The notes beneath the pieces were generated by a model. That model was not told the DNA's origin and did no database searches. It worked only from the letters and a program-made list of their open reading frames with translations. This document shows, in pieces, positions 1 to 8,136 of a DNA stretch of 11,943 bases (positions within the stretch are counted from its first letter, which is position 1; each line of letters begins with the position of its first letter). Origin of the DNA: Lichtheimia corymbifera B2541 (taxonomy: Eukaryota; Mucoromycota; Mucoromycetes; Mucorales; Lichtheimiaceae); assembly GCA_000697475.1 (NCBI GenBank), contig JNEU01000552.1:1-11943 (forward strand), given 5' to 3'. A program made the position numbers and the translations under genes.

Positions 1-17
1 ACGACAATTGGTAGCTG

Positions 18-3000
18 ATGCTTTCTCGATCCACTATGTACAGACGACACGATTTTTATTCGAGACACGATACAAGATACTATGGACAACACTATATCGA
101 AGAAAGGCCCGTAATTTGCTACAACTGTGGAAACGAAGGACATTTTGCAAGACAATGCGCATTAGACACGTTACCGGATGCTTACCGTTTTCGACCATTT
201 CGAGGGATGACATACGAAGAACCACTCCACAAGCAAGAACCTGGCATACAACACGATTTCCCAAGACTGGACCATCAAGTACGCACCGTGAAACAAGATC
301 CACCGACTGCTCATCTTCTCGACATTGACACCGACTTTGATGCCATTTTTCGTCCTTACGAGGGCAACCTGGAAAATGACATGAATCATCTTGAGAAGCT
401 TTTCACCACAACCAGTACCGATTTACCGTTATATTCCATGACATGTAATGGGTATCCTTGCGACATTTTGCTGGACAGTGGTGCATCATCGACATATGTA
501 TCACCGTTATTGGTTCAAGGAGTGCCGCGGCAGCGTGTTGAAGGCCGAAGTGTAGAAACTGCTGGTGGTCATTGCATGCGTATCGATGAACGAGTGAATC
601 TCCAATTGAATGCTGGTGGATTTGTGCATCAAATAACTGCTTACGTCTTGGATACCAAGTTCGATCTTATATTGGGGCGCGATTGGATCAAGCAACACAA
701 GCCAATTCCTGACTGGGATCGTGACACTTGGAAGATTGTTGATGCTGGCATCACATACACCATTCGTCCTAAGCACCAGCGTGAAGTTCCAGAATTGGCA
801 TATCTCATTTCGGCTAGACAAGTTCAACGTTATCAGCGTGACAAGAAGATTGAGCATATGTTTGCTTGTTACCTTCGTCCAGAGGCCGAAGATTCTGGGG
901 ATGTGGAGGATGCCAAAGTCAAGTCATTGATCGTCGAGTTTAAGGATGTATTCCAAGACAAGCTTCCAGGATTACCACCAGATCGCAATGTGTCCCATGT
1001 TATCGATACCGGTGATGCTGCACCTATTAACCGACCACCATACAAGATGAGTCCACGTGAGTTGGATGAATTGCGAAAGCAGTTGAAGGAGCTTCAAGAC
1101 TTACGGCTTATTCGACCAAGTACATCACCTTGGGGAGCACCAGTATTATTCGTACGCAAGAAGGATGGATCTATGAGATTGTGTATTGATTATCGCGCAA
1201 TCAATCAAGTCACCAAACGCAACTCACATCCGTTACCTCGTATCGATGAATGCTTGGATCGTTTAGGCGGTGCCAAATATTTCTCGAGTATCGATTTGAA
1301 GAGCGGCTATCATCAAGTGAGGATTCGAGATGAGGATGTTGACAAGACCGCATTCAATACACGATATGGTTCTTGGGAATGGTTGGTCCTACCTTTTGGA
1401 TTGACAAATGCACCACCTACTTTTCAACGCTTGATGAATGCAGTACTGGGAGACTGTCTTGATGAGTACGCGTTGGTGTATTTGGATGATATCCTCATTT
1501 ACAGCAAGTCCAAGGAAGAACATGAGCGCCATGTGCGTGAAGTGTTACGTCGTCTCCAAGATGCCAAGCTGATTGCCAACAAGAAAAAGTGCGAGTTCTT
1601 CAAGACTGAGCTGGAGTTTGTCGGTTTTCGCGTGTCCGGAAAAGGAGTAAGCCCTTCGGTGCAGAAGGTGAAGGCGATTCAAGAATGGCCAGTACCAAGG
1701 AATGTGCAAGAAGTACGACAGTTCATTGGGTTGGGTTCGCATTATCGTCGGTTCATTCGCAACTTCTCGTCGATTGCTACACCTTTGACAGACTTGACAC
1801 AAGGAACAGGAGCAAAGAAAAGGGCTATTGTGTGGACCCCCGCGTGTCAAGCTGCATTTGAAGAAATCAAAGCCCGCATGACCAATGCACCAATTTTGCT
1901 GCCACCCAATTCAGACAAGCCATTTACAATCGAGACTGATGCATCTGATTTTGGTGTTGGTGCCGTACTGCTTCAAGAAGGTGATGATGGTCTCATGCAT
2001 CCAGTGGCGTTTGAATCCAAAAAGTTATCACCAGCTGAGCGCAATTATCCAGCACAAGAACGAGAACTTTTGGGTATCTTGCATGCATTGAAATCATGGC
2101 GTTGTTTTGTGGAAGGGAGGAGCTATATCGTGTATACCGATCATCATCCATTGAAATATTTCCGCACACAAACCAAGCCTACACCACGCCTCACTCGTTG
2201 GATTGCTGAATTGGAGTTATACGATCCCAACATCCAATACAAGCCGGGGAAAGATAACCATGTGCCTGATTTACTTTCACGTCGTGATGGACCTGGGTGT
2301 GATACATCTGAACAAGACATGGAGCCTGAATATCTGTATGCGGTGCGTGCCATCCAAGAAACCGATTGGCCAAAGTTTTATGCGAAGCCTGAAGAACAAT
2401 GGCCATCATTATACAAGGATTTATTACAAAAGCATCGACAACGATTTGTGACCCGCAATGATCAAGTCTACCGTCTCATCAAGAATGGAGAACAAACCAA
2501 CGAGGTGCGTTATGTGTTGTTCGCTCGGCGTGCTGATCTTGTACAACAATTCCACACTGGCTTTGGACATCCTGGCAACAAGACATTATATGACTTGATC
2601 AAGAAACGCTATTGGTGGCCTGATATGCAAAATGACATCAATACATGGATCAAGGAATGCCCACAATGCCAACTCGCTTCCAATGCTGATCGTCATGTGC
2701 ACCATGCTCCTATGAAACCATTGGATATTCCCGCTCCTTTTGCTCGATGGCACCTGGATTTTATTGGTGAACTGCCACCAACGGTTAAAGGCAATCGATG
2801 GCTTCTTGTCGCAGTTGACTCTACTACCAATTGGACCTGTGCACGTGCTGTGCGAGATGCTACTGGAGAAGCGATTGCCAAGTTCATGCACGAGGAGATC
2901 GTTATGCATTTTGGTTGCCCGCATGAAATCGTTACGGATCGTGGTGCAAATTTTCTTTCCAACATTCTCGCTCATTACCTTGGCCGCCTGAAGATCCAAC

Positions 3001-3686
3001 ACAAGCGTACGTCTGCTTTTCACCCACGTACAAATGCCAAAGCTGAACGCACAAATGGGATCCTCAAACAAATGTTGCGCAAATACGTCAATGGTGCCAT
3101 TCATCGCTGGGATGAATTTGTGGACACTGCTGTTTTTGCCTGTCGAATTCGCAAGCATCGTACAACCGGTCTTAGTCCTTTTTATATGGTATATGGCCGC
3201 GATCCTGTTCTTCCTGGTGATACCTTGCAACCAATGGTCCTATCAAATCCATCTGATGATCCTCAAGCACTTGCAGACTCTCGTTTACCTGAATTACGCA
3301 AGTTACGTGATTCCCGCAACCAGGCCATCAATCGACTTCAAAGCAATGCTCAACTTGACAAGCAACGATGGGATGCCGTACTTAAACCGCAAGATTTTTC
3401 TGTTGGTGATATTGTTGCGATGCGCCATGAAAACAAGCTTAGCCTTGAATACAATTGGAAAGGCCCTTATCGCGTCATTGGCAAGAATCAAGAATATCAC
3501 ACATACAAGCTTGAAGACATGCAAGGCAAAGTTTATTCATCCATGGTACACACCGATCGCTTAAGACCTCTCAATGTCAAGAATCCAATTCCGGAACCAT
3601 GGTACGACCCTGCTTCATCACGTGCTCAAGAACGCCAACGTCTCGCTCAAGCTGCAAGTACATCTATGCACGAGGACGTGCAATAA
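18..3686 (+). CDS. Ty3/Gypsy Pol polyprotein with N-terminal zinc knuckle (1222 aa)
   Basis: The retroelement polyprotein is cleaved into nucleocapsid-like, protease, RT/RNase H and integrase parts. Seen: CCHC knuckle C34-C37-H42-C47 after a basic, Arg/Tyr/His-rich start; protease active site DSGA at 153-156 with the partner motif ILGRDW near 218; RT about 370-540 with catalytic D426 and the YLDD box at 488-491; RNase H about 635-755 with TDAS at 640-643, YTDHH at 706-710 and D751; integrase zinc finger H846/H851/C881/C884; DDE triad D914, D974, E1010 with the usual 35 residues between the last two; GPY module at 1149-1151. No chromodomain follows. The first ATG (18-20) is used as start because TAG at 12-14 closes the frame upstream. 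Most Ty3 elements carry the knuckle at the end of gag, so the true amino end of this product may be made by recoding or reinitiation outside the view. Confidence 0.95.
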   Translation: MLSRSTMYRRHDFYSRHDTRYYGQHYIEERPVICYNCGNEGHFARQCALDTLPDAYRFRPFRGMTYEEPLHKQEPGIQHDFPRLDHQVRTVKQDPPTAHLLDIDTDFDAIFRPYEGNLENDMNHLEKLFTTTSTDLPLYSMTCNGYPCDILLDSGASSTYVSPLLVQGVPRQRVEGRSVETAGGHCMRIDERVNLQLNAGGFVHQITAYVLDTKFDLILGRDWIKQHKPIPDWDRDTWKIVDAGITYTIRPKHQREVPELAYLISARQVQRYQRDKKIEHMFACYLRPEAEDSGDVEDAKVKSLIVEFKDVFQDKLPGLPPDRNVSHVIDTGDAAPINRPPYKMSPRELDELRKQLKELQDLRLIRPSTSPWGAPVLFVRKKDGSMRLCIDYRAINQVTKRNSHPLPRIDECLDRLGGAKYFSSIDLKSGYHQVRIRDEDVDKTAFNTRYGSWEWLVLPFGLTNAPPTFQRLMNAVLGDCLDEYALVYLDDILIYSKSKEEHERHVREVLRRLQDAKLIANKKKCEFFKTELEFVGFRVSGKGVSPSVQKVKAIQEWPVPRNVQEVRQFIGLGSHYRRFIRNFSSIATPLTDLTQGTGAKKRAIVWTPACQAAFEEIKARMTNAPILLPPNSDKPFTIETDASDFGVGAVLLQEGDDGLMHPVAFESKKLSPAERNYPAQERELLGILHALKSWRCFVEGRSYIVYTDHHPLKYFRTQTKPTPRLTRWIAELELYDPNIQYKPGKDNHVPDLLSRRDGPGCDTSEQDMEPEYLYAVRAIQETDWPKFYAKPEEQWPSLYKDLLQKHRQRFVTRNDQVYRLIKNGEQTNEVRYVLFARRADLVQQFHTGFGHPGNKTLYDLIKKRYWWPDMQNDINTWIKECPQCQLASNADRHVHHAPMKPLDIPAPFARWHLDFIGELPPTVKGNRWLLVAVDSTTNWTCARAVRDATGEAIAKFMHEEIVMHFGCPHEIVTDRGANFLSNILAHYLGRLKIQHKRTSAFHPRTNAKAERTNGILKQMLRKYVNGAIHRWDEFVDTAVFACRIRKHRTTGLSPFYMVYGRDPVLPGDTLQPMVLSNPSDDPQALADSRLPELRKLRDSRNQAINRLQSNAQLDKQRWDAVLKPQDFSVGDIVAMRHENKLSLEYNWKGPYRVIGKNQEYHTYKLEDMQGKVYSSMVHTDRLRPLNVKNPIPEPWYDPASSRAQERQRLAQAASTSMHEDVQ

Positions 3687-3689
3687 TCT

Positions 3690-3702
3690 GGAGAGGGGGT
3701 AT
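3690..3702 (+). other. Polypurine tract (plus-strand primer) before the 3' LTR
   Basis: GGAGAGGGGG at 3690-3699, followed by TAT, lies just after the pol stop and directly before the TGTCGGGG start of the LTR. This is where Ty3 elements carry the RNase H-resistant primer for plus-strand DNA synthesis. Position and composition support the call. Confidence 0.8.
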
Positions 3703-3962
3703 TGTCGGGGTACTATGCGCTGGCGCAGCAATATTCTTTTGACATCAACTTCTGTTACACGGTGAGCCACCTCAGCATCCGTAGCTTATGCGCAGCAAGG
3801 CGCAGCTTTACTTTGCCACATATTATACATTAGCTATCTCATATAAATATCCCCATTCCACCATATGAATAAACATCATCTCTTTTACGTTACAAACACT
3901 TCTTTATTATCATTCGTCGTTGCTATTGGCTACGGTCATATCCGCCAAAAACAAGCACGACA
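3703..3962 (+). repeat. 3' long terminal repeat, about 260 bp
   Basis: The LTR starts TGTCGGGG right after the polypurine tract and ends GCACGACA, giving perfect 5-bp inverted ends (TGTCG/CGACA), within which TG...CA is the usual integrase-processed end. Inside are a TATA-like TATAAATA at 3842-3849 and an AATAAA at 3868-3873, in the order expected for U3 promoter then R/poly(A). GCGCAGC occurs three times (3723, 3790, 3800) in the U3 part and could be a protein-binding site. The right end is inferred from the inverted repeat, because no second LTR is in view to align. Confidence 0.7.
3842..3873 (+). promoter_or_regulatory. LTR core promoter TATA box and poly(A) signal
   Basis: TATAAATA at 3842-3849 and AATAAA at 3868-3873 lie 26 bp apart, start to start, inside the LTR. 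In the 5' copy the first would drive transcription; in the 3' copy the second would end it. This LTR could also start outward transcripts toward the TFB4 gene about 650 bp downstream. Motif match only. Confidence 0.5.
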
Positions 3963-4496
3963 TGATCTTTCCTCTTGATTCTTCACTGAAAAAGCTCCAA
4001 TCCTCCATTCATTCATACGAGTTTTTCTTTGTTCAAGCACCTTGTATCAAGCATTGAATACTTTGAGCAATGATGTCAGCAACAACCACCTAATGTCCTT
4101 TGAAAACCGGTGTATATTGACTCAACAATCAATCCATGGTCATTGTTGCATCATTCATGTCCTTTTCCGCCTGAGAAAGAATATTTATATTCATTATAAG
4201 GCACCAGAAGTTATCATAATATAAGCATATGAAGGAGCTAAGAAGCTTGCCTTTTATTAGATACAATACTACTCCCAAGGATGTGGTTTTCTGTTTTCAC
4301 TTTTCTATTAAGGTAACTGAAGAATATAGATCACTGAGGATATCGATGCATGTGGGGAAGCCAAAAGACAGCCTTTGTAGTTTGGATAGAAGGGTAGTCA
4401 AGGTGTCACGATACAGGTGGCTGCATTAATAAATAAAGATTGGGAATCAGGTTTGACCACACTTGGTTCTTTCAATCCACGACTTAATCCACGACT
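3963..4496. other. Spacer between LTR and TFB4; no gene seen
   Basis: No frame here has more than about 66 codons or resembles a known protein. It is AT-rich. AATAAATAAA lies at 4428-4437, a possible poly(A) signal for a + transcript (for example LTR read-through) or chance. The TFB4 promoter should lie in its right half, but I see no clear TATA box. It ends in a 12-bp tandem duplication abutting the TFB4 start codon. Confidence 0.6.
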
Positions 4497-4497
4497 A
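4474..4497 (+). repeat. Two tandem 12-bp units just upstream of the TFB4 ATG
   Basis: AATCCACGACTT (4474-4485) is followed directly by AATCCACGACTA (4486-4497). The last base of the second unit is the A of the TFB4 start codon. The pair lies in the presumed 5' UTR. Confidence 0.8.
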
Positions 4498-5904
4498 TGA
4501 AGGCCGTCTCGACCAGTGAAGGTGAAGGGTTCAACGACGATCGAGCATATAGCACCACCCATTTATTAAATGACTTGATTCTATAGATGACTCCAACTTG
4601 CTTTTGCTTATTATCGACACGAATCCGTTCATGTGGGCGGAATCAGCCAAAGCCGATCCACCGTTTTCGCTTGACGATGCCTTACGACAGATCCTGATCT
4701 TCATCAATGCACACCTTGCTTTAAAACACAACAATAAAGTGGCAGCTATTGCGAGCCATGTTGGCCATAGGTATGGTTGAGAATGGGGATGGTTGCTGCG
4801 GGATGGATATCTTACCATGTGTGTGCATATAGCAAGTTCTTATACCCCCTTGCTGGCGGCGAGGAAGCAACGGCGACTGCTATCAGCAAAGAAAACAACA
4901 AACGCAATGCCAACATGTATCCCAACTTTCAGTTTGTAACGGATCAGATCGTACACAGTCTGCAAGATTTATTCAGGGATACAGATGTATCCTTCCTGGA
5001 AAAAGACACTGGGGTATCATCCATGATTACAGGTGCCTTTTCGATGGCTCTTTGTTGTAAGTTGGTTTGTGTATGACAAGTGGAATCTAGCTAACCATTC
5101 ATCCTTTAGATATCAACCGGATAACTAAACTTGATCAACTTGGACATATCAAACCACGCATCCTCATCCTCACTCTCTCCCCGGACTCGGCATACCAATA
5201 TATCCCGTTGATGAATTGTATCTTCTCAGCACAAAAGGCGGTATGGATGGAGATTGATATCACGGCGATACGGAATGATATTGATTGGAATATTGGTGTA
5301 GGGTATCCCGGTCGATGTATGTAAAATCTATGGTCAAGAGACGGCATTCTTGCAACAAGCAGCCAATATCACTGGTGGCATCTATATCAAAGTCAACAAT
5401 GCTCAAGCACTATTACAATATCTAATGGTGAGTGAATGGCATGCGGTTAATTCATATGGTTCATTCATTGCGATGGGTTTTATAGTTTGCCTTTCTTCCT
5501 GAGCGCTATGCACGCAACTTTTTAAACCTACCAAATCAAGACCAAGTGGATTTCCGAGCAGCTTGTTTCTGTCATAAGAAAATTGTCGATATTGGATACG
5601 TGTGCTCTGTTTGTCTTTCCAGTGAGTATTATTGGGAATATGTCACGACATTTTATTGAGAGGTATTATGCGTCGCGTAGTTTTCTGTTCCTGGATACCT
5701 GTTTGTACCACTTGCAAGTAAGTAAATGATGACATGGAATAGTAGAGTGGATGAGTACCCTTATGCTTATGCATGAATGAATTATGTAGAACCAAGTTTG
5801 CTTTTAGACCTATGATAGCACCTGGAGGTAGAAGCAAATCACAGACACCACGAGGATCCCCTTCATTGTCCAGCAGTGGCAACCCATCACCATCACATGC
5901 ATAA
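4497..5904 (+). CDS. TFB4: TFIIH core subunit p34 (Tfb4/GTF2H3), eight exons, 325 aa
   Basis: Tfb4/p34 is a structural subunit of the TFIIH core, which opens DNA at promoters and in nucleotide-excision repair; it binds the p44 (Ssl1) subunit in the nucleus. Exons as read: 4497-4521, 4587-4770, 4833-5056, 5110-5240, 5302-5427, 5486-5621, 5681-5717, 5790-5904. All introns (53-72 bp) are GT-AG and the joined length is 978 nt, in frame. Residues about 13-215 form the von Willebrand A-like fold, beginning LLLLIIDTNPF (D19), with IASH and SKFLYP further on. The C-terminal zinc-binding part keeps C257, C259, H260, C270, C273, C278, C284 and C287, including CSVCLSIFC and CTTC. Length matches the family (about 300-340 aa). 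A Ser/Pro-rich tail follows the finger. The start is the ATG that splices in frame to the vWA strand; exon 1 codes only 8 residues and is the least certain part. Confidence 0.95.
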
Positions 5905-6075
5905 CGCCAGAATAAAAAGTGGCTGGATTTTATTGGCTAGTTTGAAATACACGGGGAGAAAGGAGTGGGGGATCTCAATTTGGCAAATCATTACACAGCC
6001 TGTCCTCTTTCTTTTTCATTTTTTGACGTCTCTCTCTCTCTCTCTCTCTCTACCCTTTCCAATCGTCTATATATC
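5905..6075 (+). promoter_or_regulatory. Compact SEC62 promoter/5' leader with CRE-like site and (TC)11
   Basis: Only 171 bp separate the TFB4 stop from the SEC62 ATG. The stretch holds an inverted CCAAT (ATTGG, 5932-5936), a palindromic TGACGTC at 6024-6030 like a bZIP/CRE site, and a (TC)11 run at 6029-6050. Pyrimidine-rich stretches before the start codon are common in fungal promoters and leaders. Factor assignments are guesses from motif shape. Confidence 0.5.
5911..5916 (+). terminator. Poly(A) signal of TFB4
   Basis: AATAAA starts 7 nt after the TFB4 stop codon. With SEC62 starting at 6076, TFB4 transcripts must end early, which makes this signal plausible. Motif match only. Confidence 0.45.
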
Positions 6076-6969
6076 ATGAGTCACGCACATAGCCACGGCC
6101 AGATGCAAACTATTCAAATTGCAGATTGGAAGAAGGCTCCACCTTTTATGAAATCGACTGCCGAGTACCTTATGGATGGCAAGAAATCAGGACTCAAGTT
6201 GCGACAAGGCGTGTTCAATGGCAAGCGCGTGGATTATTTCAAGGGTAAGGGAGCAGCAAAAAGTGGAAGGAAGGATAAGGGAAAAGATAGATGCTGATGG
6301 GGTCGACTAGGTAAAAGTGCTGTTAGTGCACTTTTGAAGGAAGGCTATGCTAAAATGTTGTCCAAGAGCAAGCAAGATGCACTATCGAACCGTGAGGATG
6401 CAATCAAGATGATGAATGATCTGGGCAAGCATGGATTTATCCTACGTGTCAATCGAGGCGATGCATTGGGTGGTAAAGGGTCTCCAAGAGTATTGCAACC
6501 CAACTCAGCTCAAGAAATGCAAGAGGATGGATATTACATGTGGATTTACGAAGGATCTCAAATCAAGTTATATGCTGGTGCTGCTATGCTTGTTGCTGTG
6601 GTCTTGGCGGCTGTGCTTTTCCCTCTATGGCCAGAAACATTACGTTTGGGTGTATGGTATCTCTCAGTCGGTGTGCTTGGTTTATTGGGCGTCTTTTTCG
6701 GTATCGCCATTATCCGTCTTATTTTGTACATTATTTCAATCATTGTCCTGCCCCGTGGTATCTGGATCTTTCCCAATCTTTTTGAAGACGTTGGCATCAT
6801 TGAAAGCTTTATTCCACTCTGGGGTTGGGATGAACCAAAGGCTAAGAAACCTGCTGTCACTACCACTCAACAATCCGCCGCTGATACTACTACTACCACT
6901 ACCGCTACTACTACCGCTACTGATACAACTCCAAGTGCTGAAAAGGTGGCAACAAGCAAGGACGACTAA
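6076..6969 (+). CDS. SEC62: ER translocon subunit Sec62, two exons, 275 aa
   Basis: Sec62 works with Sec61 and Sec63 to bring finished polypeptides into the ER after translation. Exons 6076-6244 and 6311-6969 flank a 66-bp intron (GTAAGG...CTAG) that splits a Gly codon; joined length is 828 nt. The N-terminal cytosolic part carries the family signature LRQGVFNGKRVDYFKGK (about 42-58), followed by a basic helix. Two membrane spans lie at about 142-162 and 172-203, joined by a short loop with WP. After them come the conserved PRGIW (205-209) and FPNLFEDVG, then a cytosolic tail that is very rich in Thr (about 240-263). Both ends face the cytosol in known Sec62. The ATG at 6076 is the first in frame and gives MSHAHSHG before the conserved domain. 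The length is close to yeast Sec62. Confidence 0.96.
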
Positions 6970-7026
6970 TTATCGTTTTTCTTTATCTCTCCCTCTTTTT
7001 TTCTTCACACTTAATTCATCCTCCCA
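6970..7026. other. 57-bp gap between convergent SEC62 and DGCR6-like genes
   Basis: The two stop codons face each other across 57 bp of T/C-rich sequence with no AATAAA on either strand. The 3' UTRs very probably overlap as antisense pairs, or each runs into the other's coding part. Confidence 0.8.
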
Positions 7027-8024
7027 TCATTGTTTTTCATCCTCTCCGTCGTCGATCATATCTTGAAGAATAGATAGTACTTTGTGTTGCATTTTTATAT
7101 CATCCATGCTTGATGTCACTTTGAAGAATGGTACACGTAGCTGGGAATTTGAAATGTATCTTTTATCAGTCATCCTTCTCCATAAAAATATATACACATG
7201 CATACATACCTTGGCCAGTTTAGCTTGTTGTGATCGTATTTCCCTATCCATTTGGTGTACAATATGCGTATCCATTTGCTTGAGCTCCTTTTCGGATTTT
7301 TTCTCCAATGATTCCCAATCCACAGACGCACCCACTAATTCTCTACATAAAAAAGTTGTCAGTTGAATCCGAAAATGGTGTCCCGCGTGAAAATCACAGT
7401 GATAGAATACTTTGCAAACAGTGCGTCCCGTTGTTTTTGGTGTTGTTGTACAAGCTCTTGCCGTTGTTGATATAGCTCATTCTCTTTCCGGTGCTACTTG
7501 CACATGGCAAGATATATAAATTGTATCAATCATGTGAACCTATAGCATATCCCCCAACCTTTGTGTCATCGAAACCAAAGAAATGATACCTGGGATTCTT
7601 TACATCCTTGCAACACAGATATCACATTGGTCTCTTTGGTGAGTCGTCCTAATGCCACCAATACTTTGGAATTGATACGCGTGGCTCCTTGAATAGAGTC
7701 CAATAGGTCATCCAATGAATCATCATTATGCGTCTTTTGCTGTGGTTGCTGTTGCTGTTGCTGTTGTTGTTGGGTAGCCCAGTATTCTTGCCGCACTTGC
7801 TGAATAACGTCGGGATCGATGGCCGCCAAGTCAACTGATGATGGGAGATTGAGCGATGGAGTGGAAGATGGTGGAGGAGGTGGTGGTGCATGGGTTGAAG
7901 ATTTCTCATCATGTTGGTCAGCTCCTTGCTAAGGCGTCGTTTTAGTGTTTATCAGCTTTGTATTATTATTATAATAAACAATGATGAATACCTTTAAAAG
8001 AGACAAGATCTGGTTTATATCCAT
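7027..8024 (-). CDS. DGCR6-like coiled-coil protein, five exons, 233 aa
   Basis: Exons on the - strand: 8024-7992, 7928-7590, 7493-7411, 7342-7210, 7140-7027. The introns (63, 96, 68, 69 bp) are GT-AG and all joins are in frame (702 nt). The product has a Pro6 run (26-31), a Gln9 run (64-72), a helical middle (about 80-150), and a charged coiled coil (about 150-200) with HQMDREIRSQQAKLAK, then VPFFKVTS and a final amphipathic helix. The order and wording of the last parts (Asp/Gln-rich coil with SQQ.KL.K, then a VP.F..T box, then a Leu/Gln-rich helix) match my memory of the animal DGCR6 family, as does the total length of about 220 aa. DGCR6 has no settled biochemical role; no catalytic motif is visible here. 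Pro and Gln runs are local additions. Gene structure is fairly firm; the family name rests on pattern recall. Confidence 0.78.
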
Positions 8025-8136
8025 TGTTTATGTAGAAGAAAAGGAGCGTGATTTGATATTTTACAGGAATGATGAGAGACAAAAATACACACGAAAAGAA
8101 AAAAAGAAGATGTACAGGGTAACAAGGTTTGAATGA
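8025..8136 (-). promoter_or_regulatory. 112-bp spacer: 3' end of the PH gene and promoter of the DGCR6-like gene
   Basis: Two - strand genes follow each other here. The spacer must hold both the PH gene's transcript end and the next gene's promoter or leader. On the - strand it is T/C-rich, with no clear TATA box or AATAAA. Confidence 0.5.

Larger units (their letters stand above)
1..3962 (+). mobile_element. Ty3/Gypsy LTR retrotransposon, 3' part (5' LTR and capsid outside the window)
   Basis: The domain order zinc knuckle, aspartic protease, reverse transcriptase, RNase H, integrase is that of Metaviridae (Ty3/Gypsy). In Copia elements integrase precedes RT. The frame is followed by a purine-rich tract and a TG...CA sequence with 5-bp inverted termini, read as the 3' LTR. 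No env-like frame fits between the pol stop (3684-3686) and the LTR. The pol frame has no internal stop or frameshift, so the copy looks young and possibly competent. Without the 5' LTR I cannot compare LTRs for age or confirm the target-site duplication; the candidate right flank is TGATC at 3963-3967. Confidence 0.93.

Noticed and set aside
2586..3230. 214-codon frame on the - strand inside the integrase region
   Set aside because: It is antisense to the integrase catalytic core, whose residues and spacing are all present. The - strand product resembles nothing and is a shadow of codon bias.
3034..3564. 176-codon + frame overlapping pol, considered as an env-like ORF
   Set aside because: It lies inside the integrase C-terminus in another frame and has no signal peptide or plausible layout. 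The pol frame explains the sequence.
3430..3686. Chromodomain at the integrase C-terminus
   Set aside because: After the GPY module only about 70 residues remain; they are polar and Gln/Arg-rich, without the aromatic cage pattern.
4042..4429. Two short + frames (60 and 66 codons) between LTR and TFB4
   Set aside because: No splice partners, no protein-like pattern and no similarity I recognise. Lengths are within chance for this base composition.
6416..7066. 216-codon hydrophobic + frame over SEC62
   Set aside because: It is a frame shadow of the SEC62 membrane spans. SEC62 motifs are all in the other frame.
7649..7912. 87-codon His-rich frame starting with ATG in DGCR6-like exon 2
   Set aside because: It is out of frame with the splice-consistent reading that carries the Pro and Gln runs and the coiled coil.
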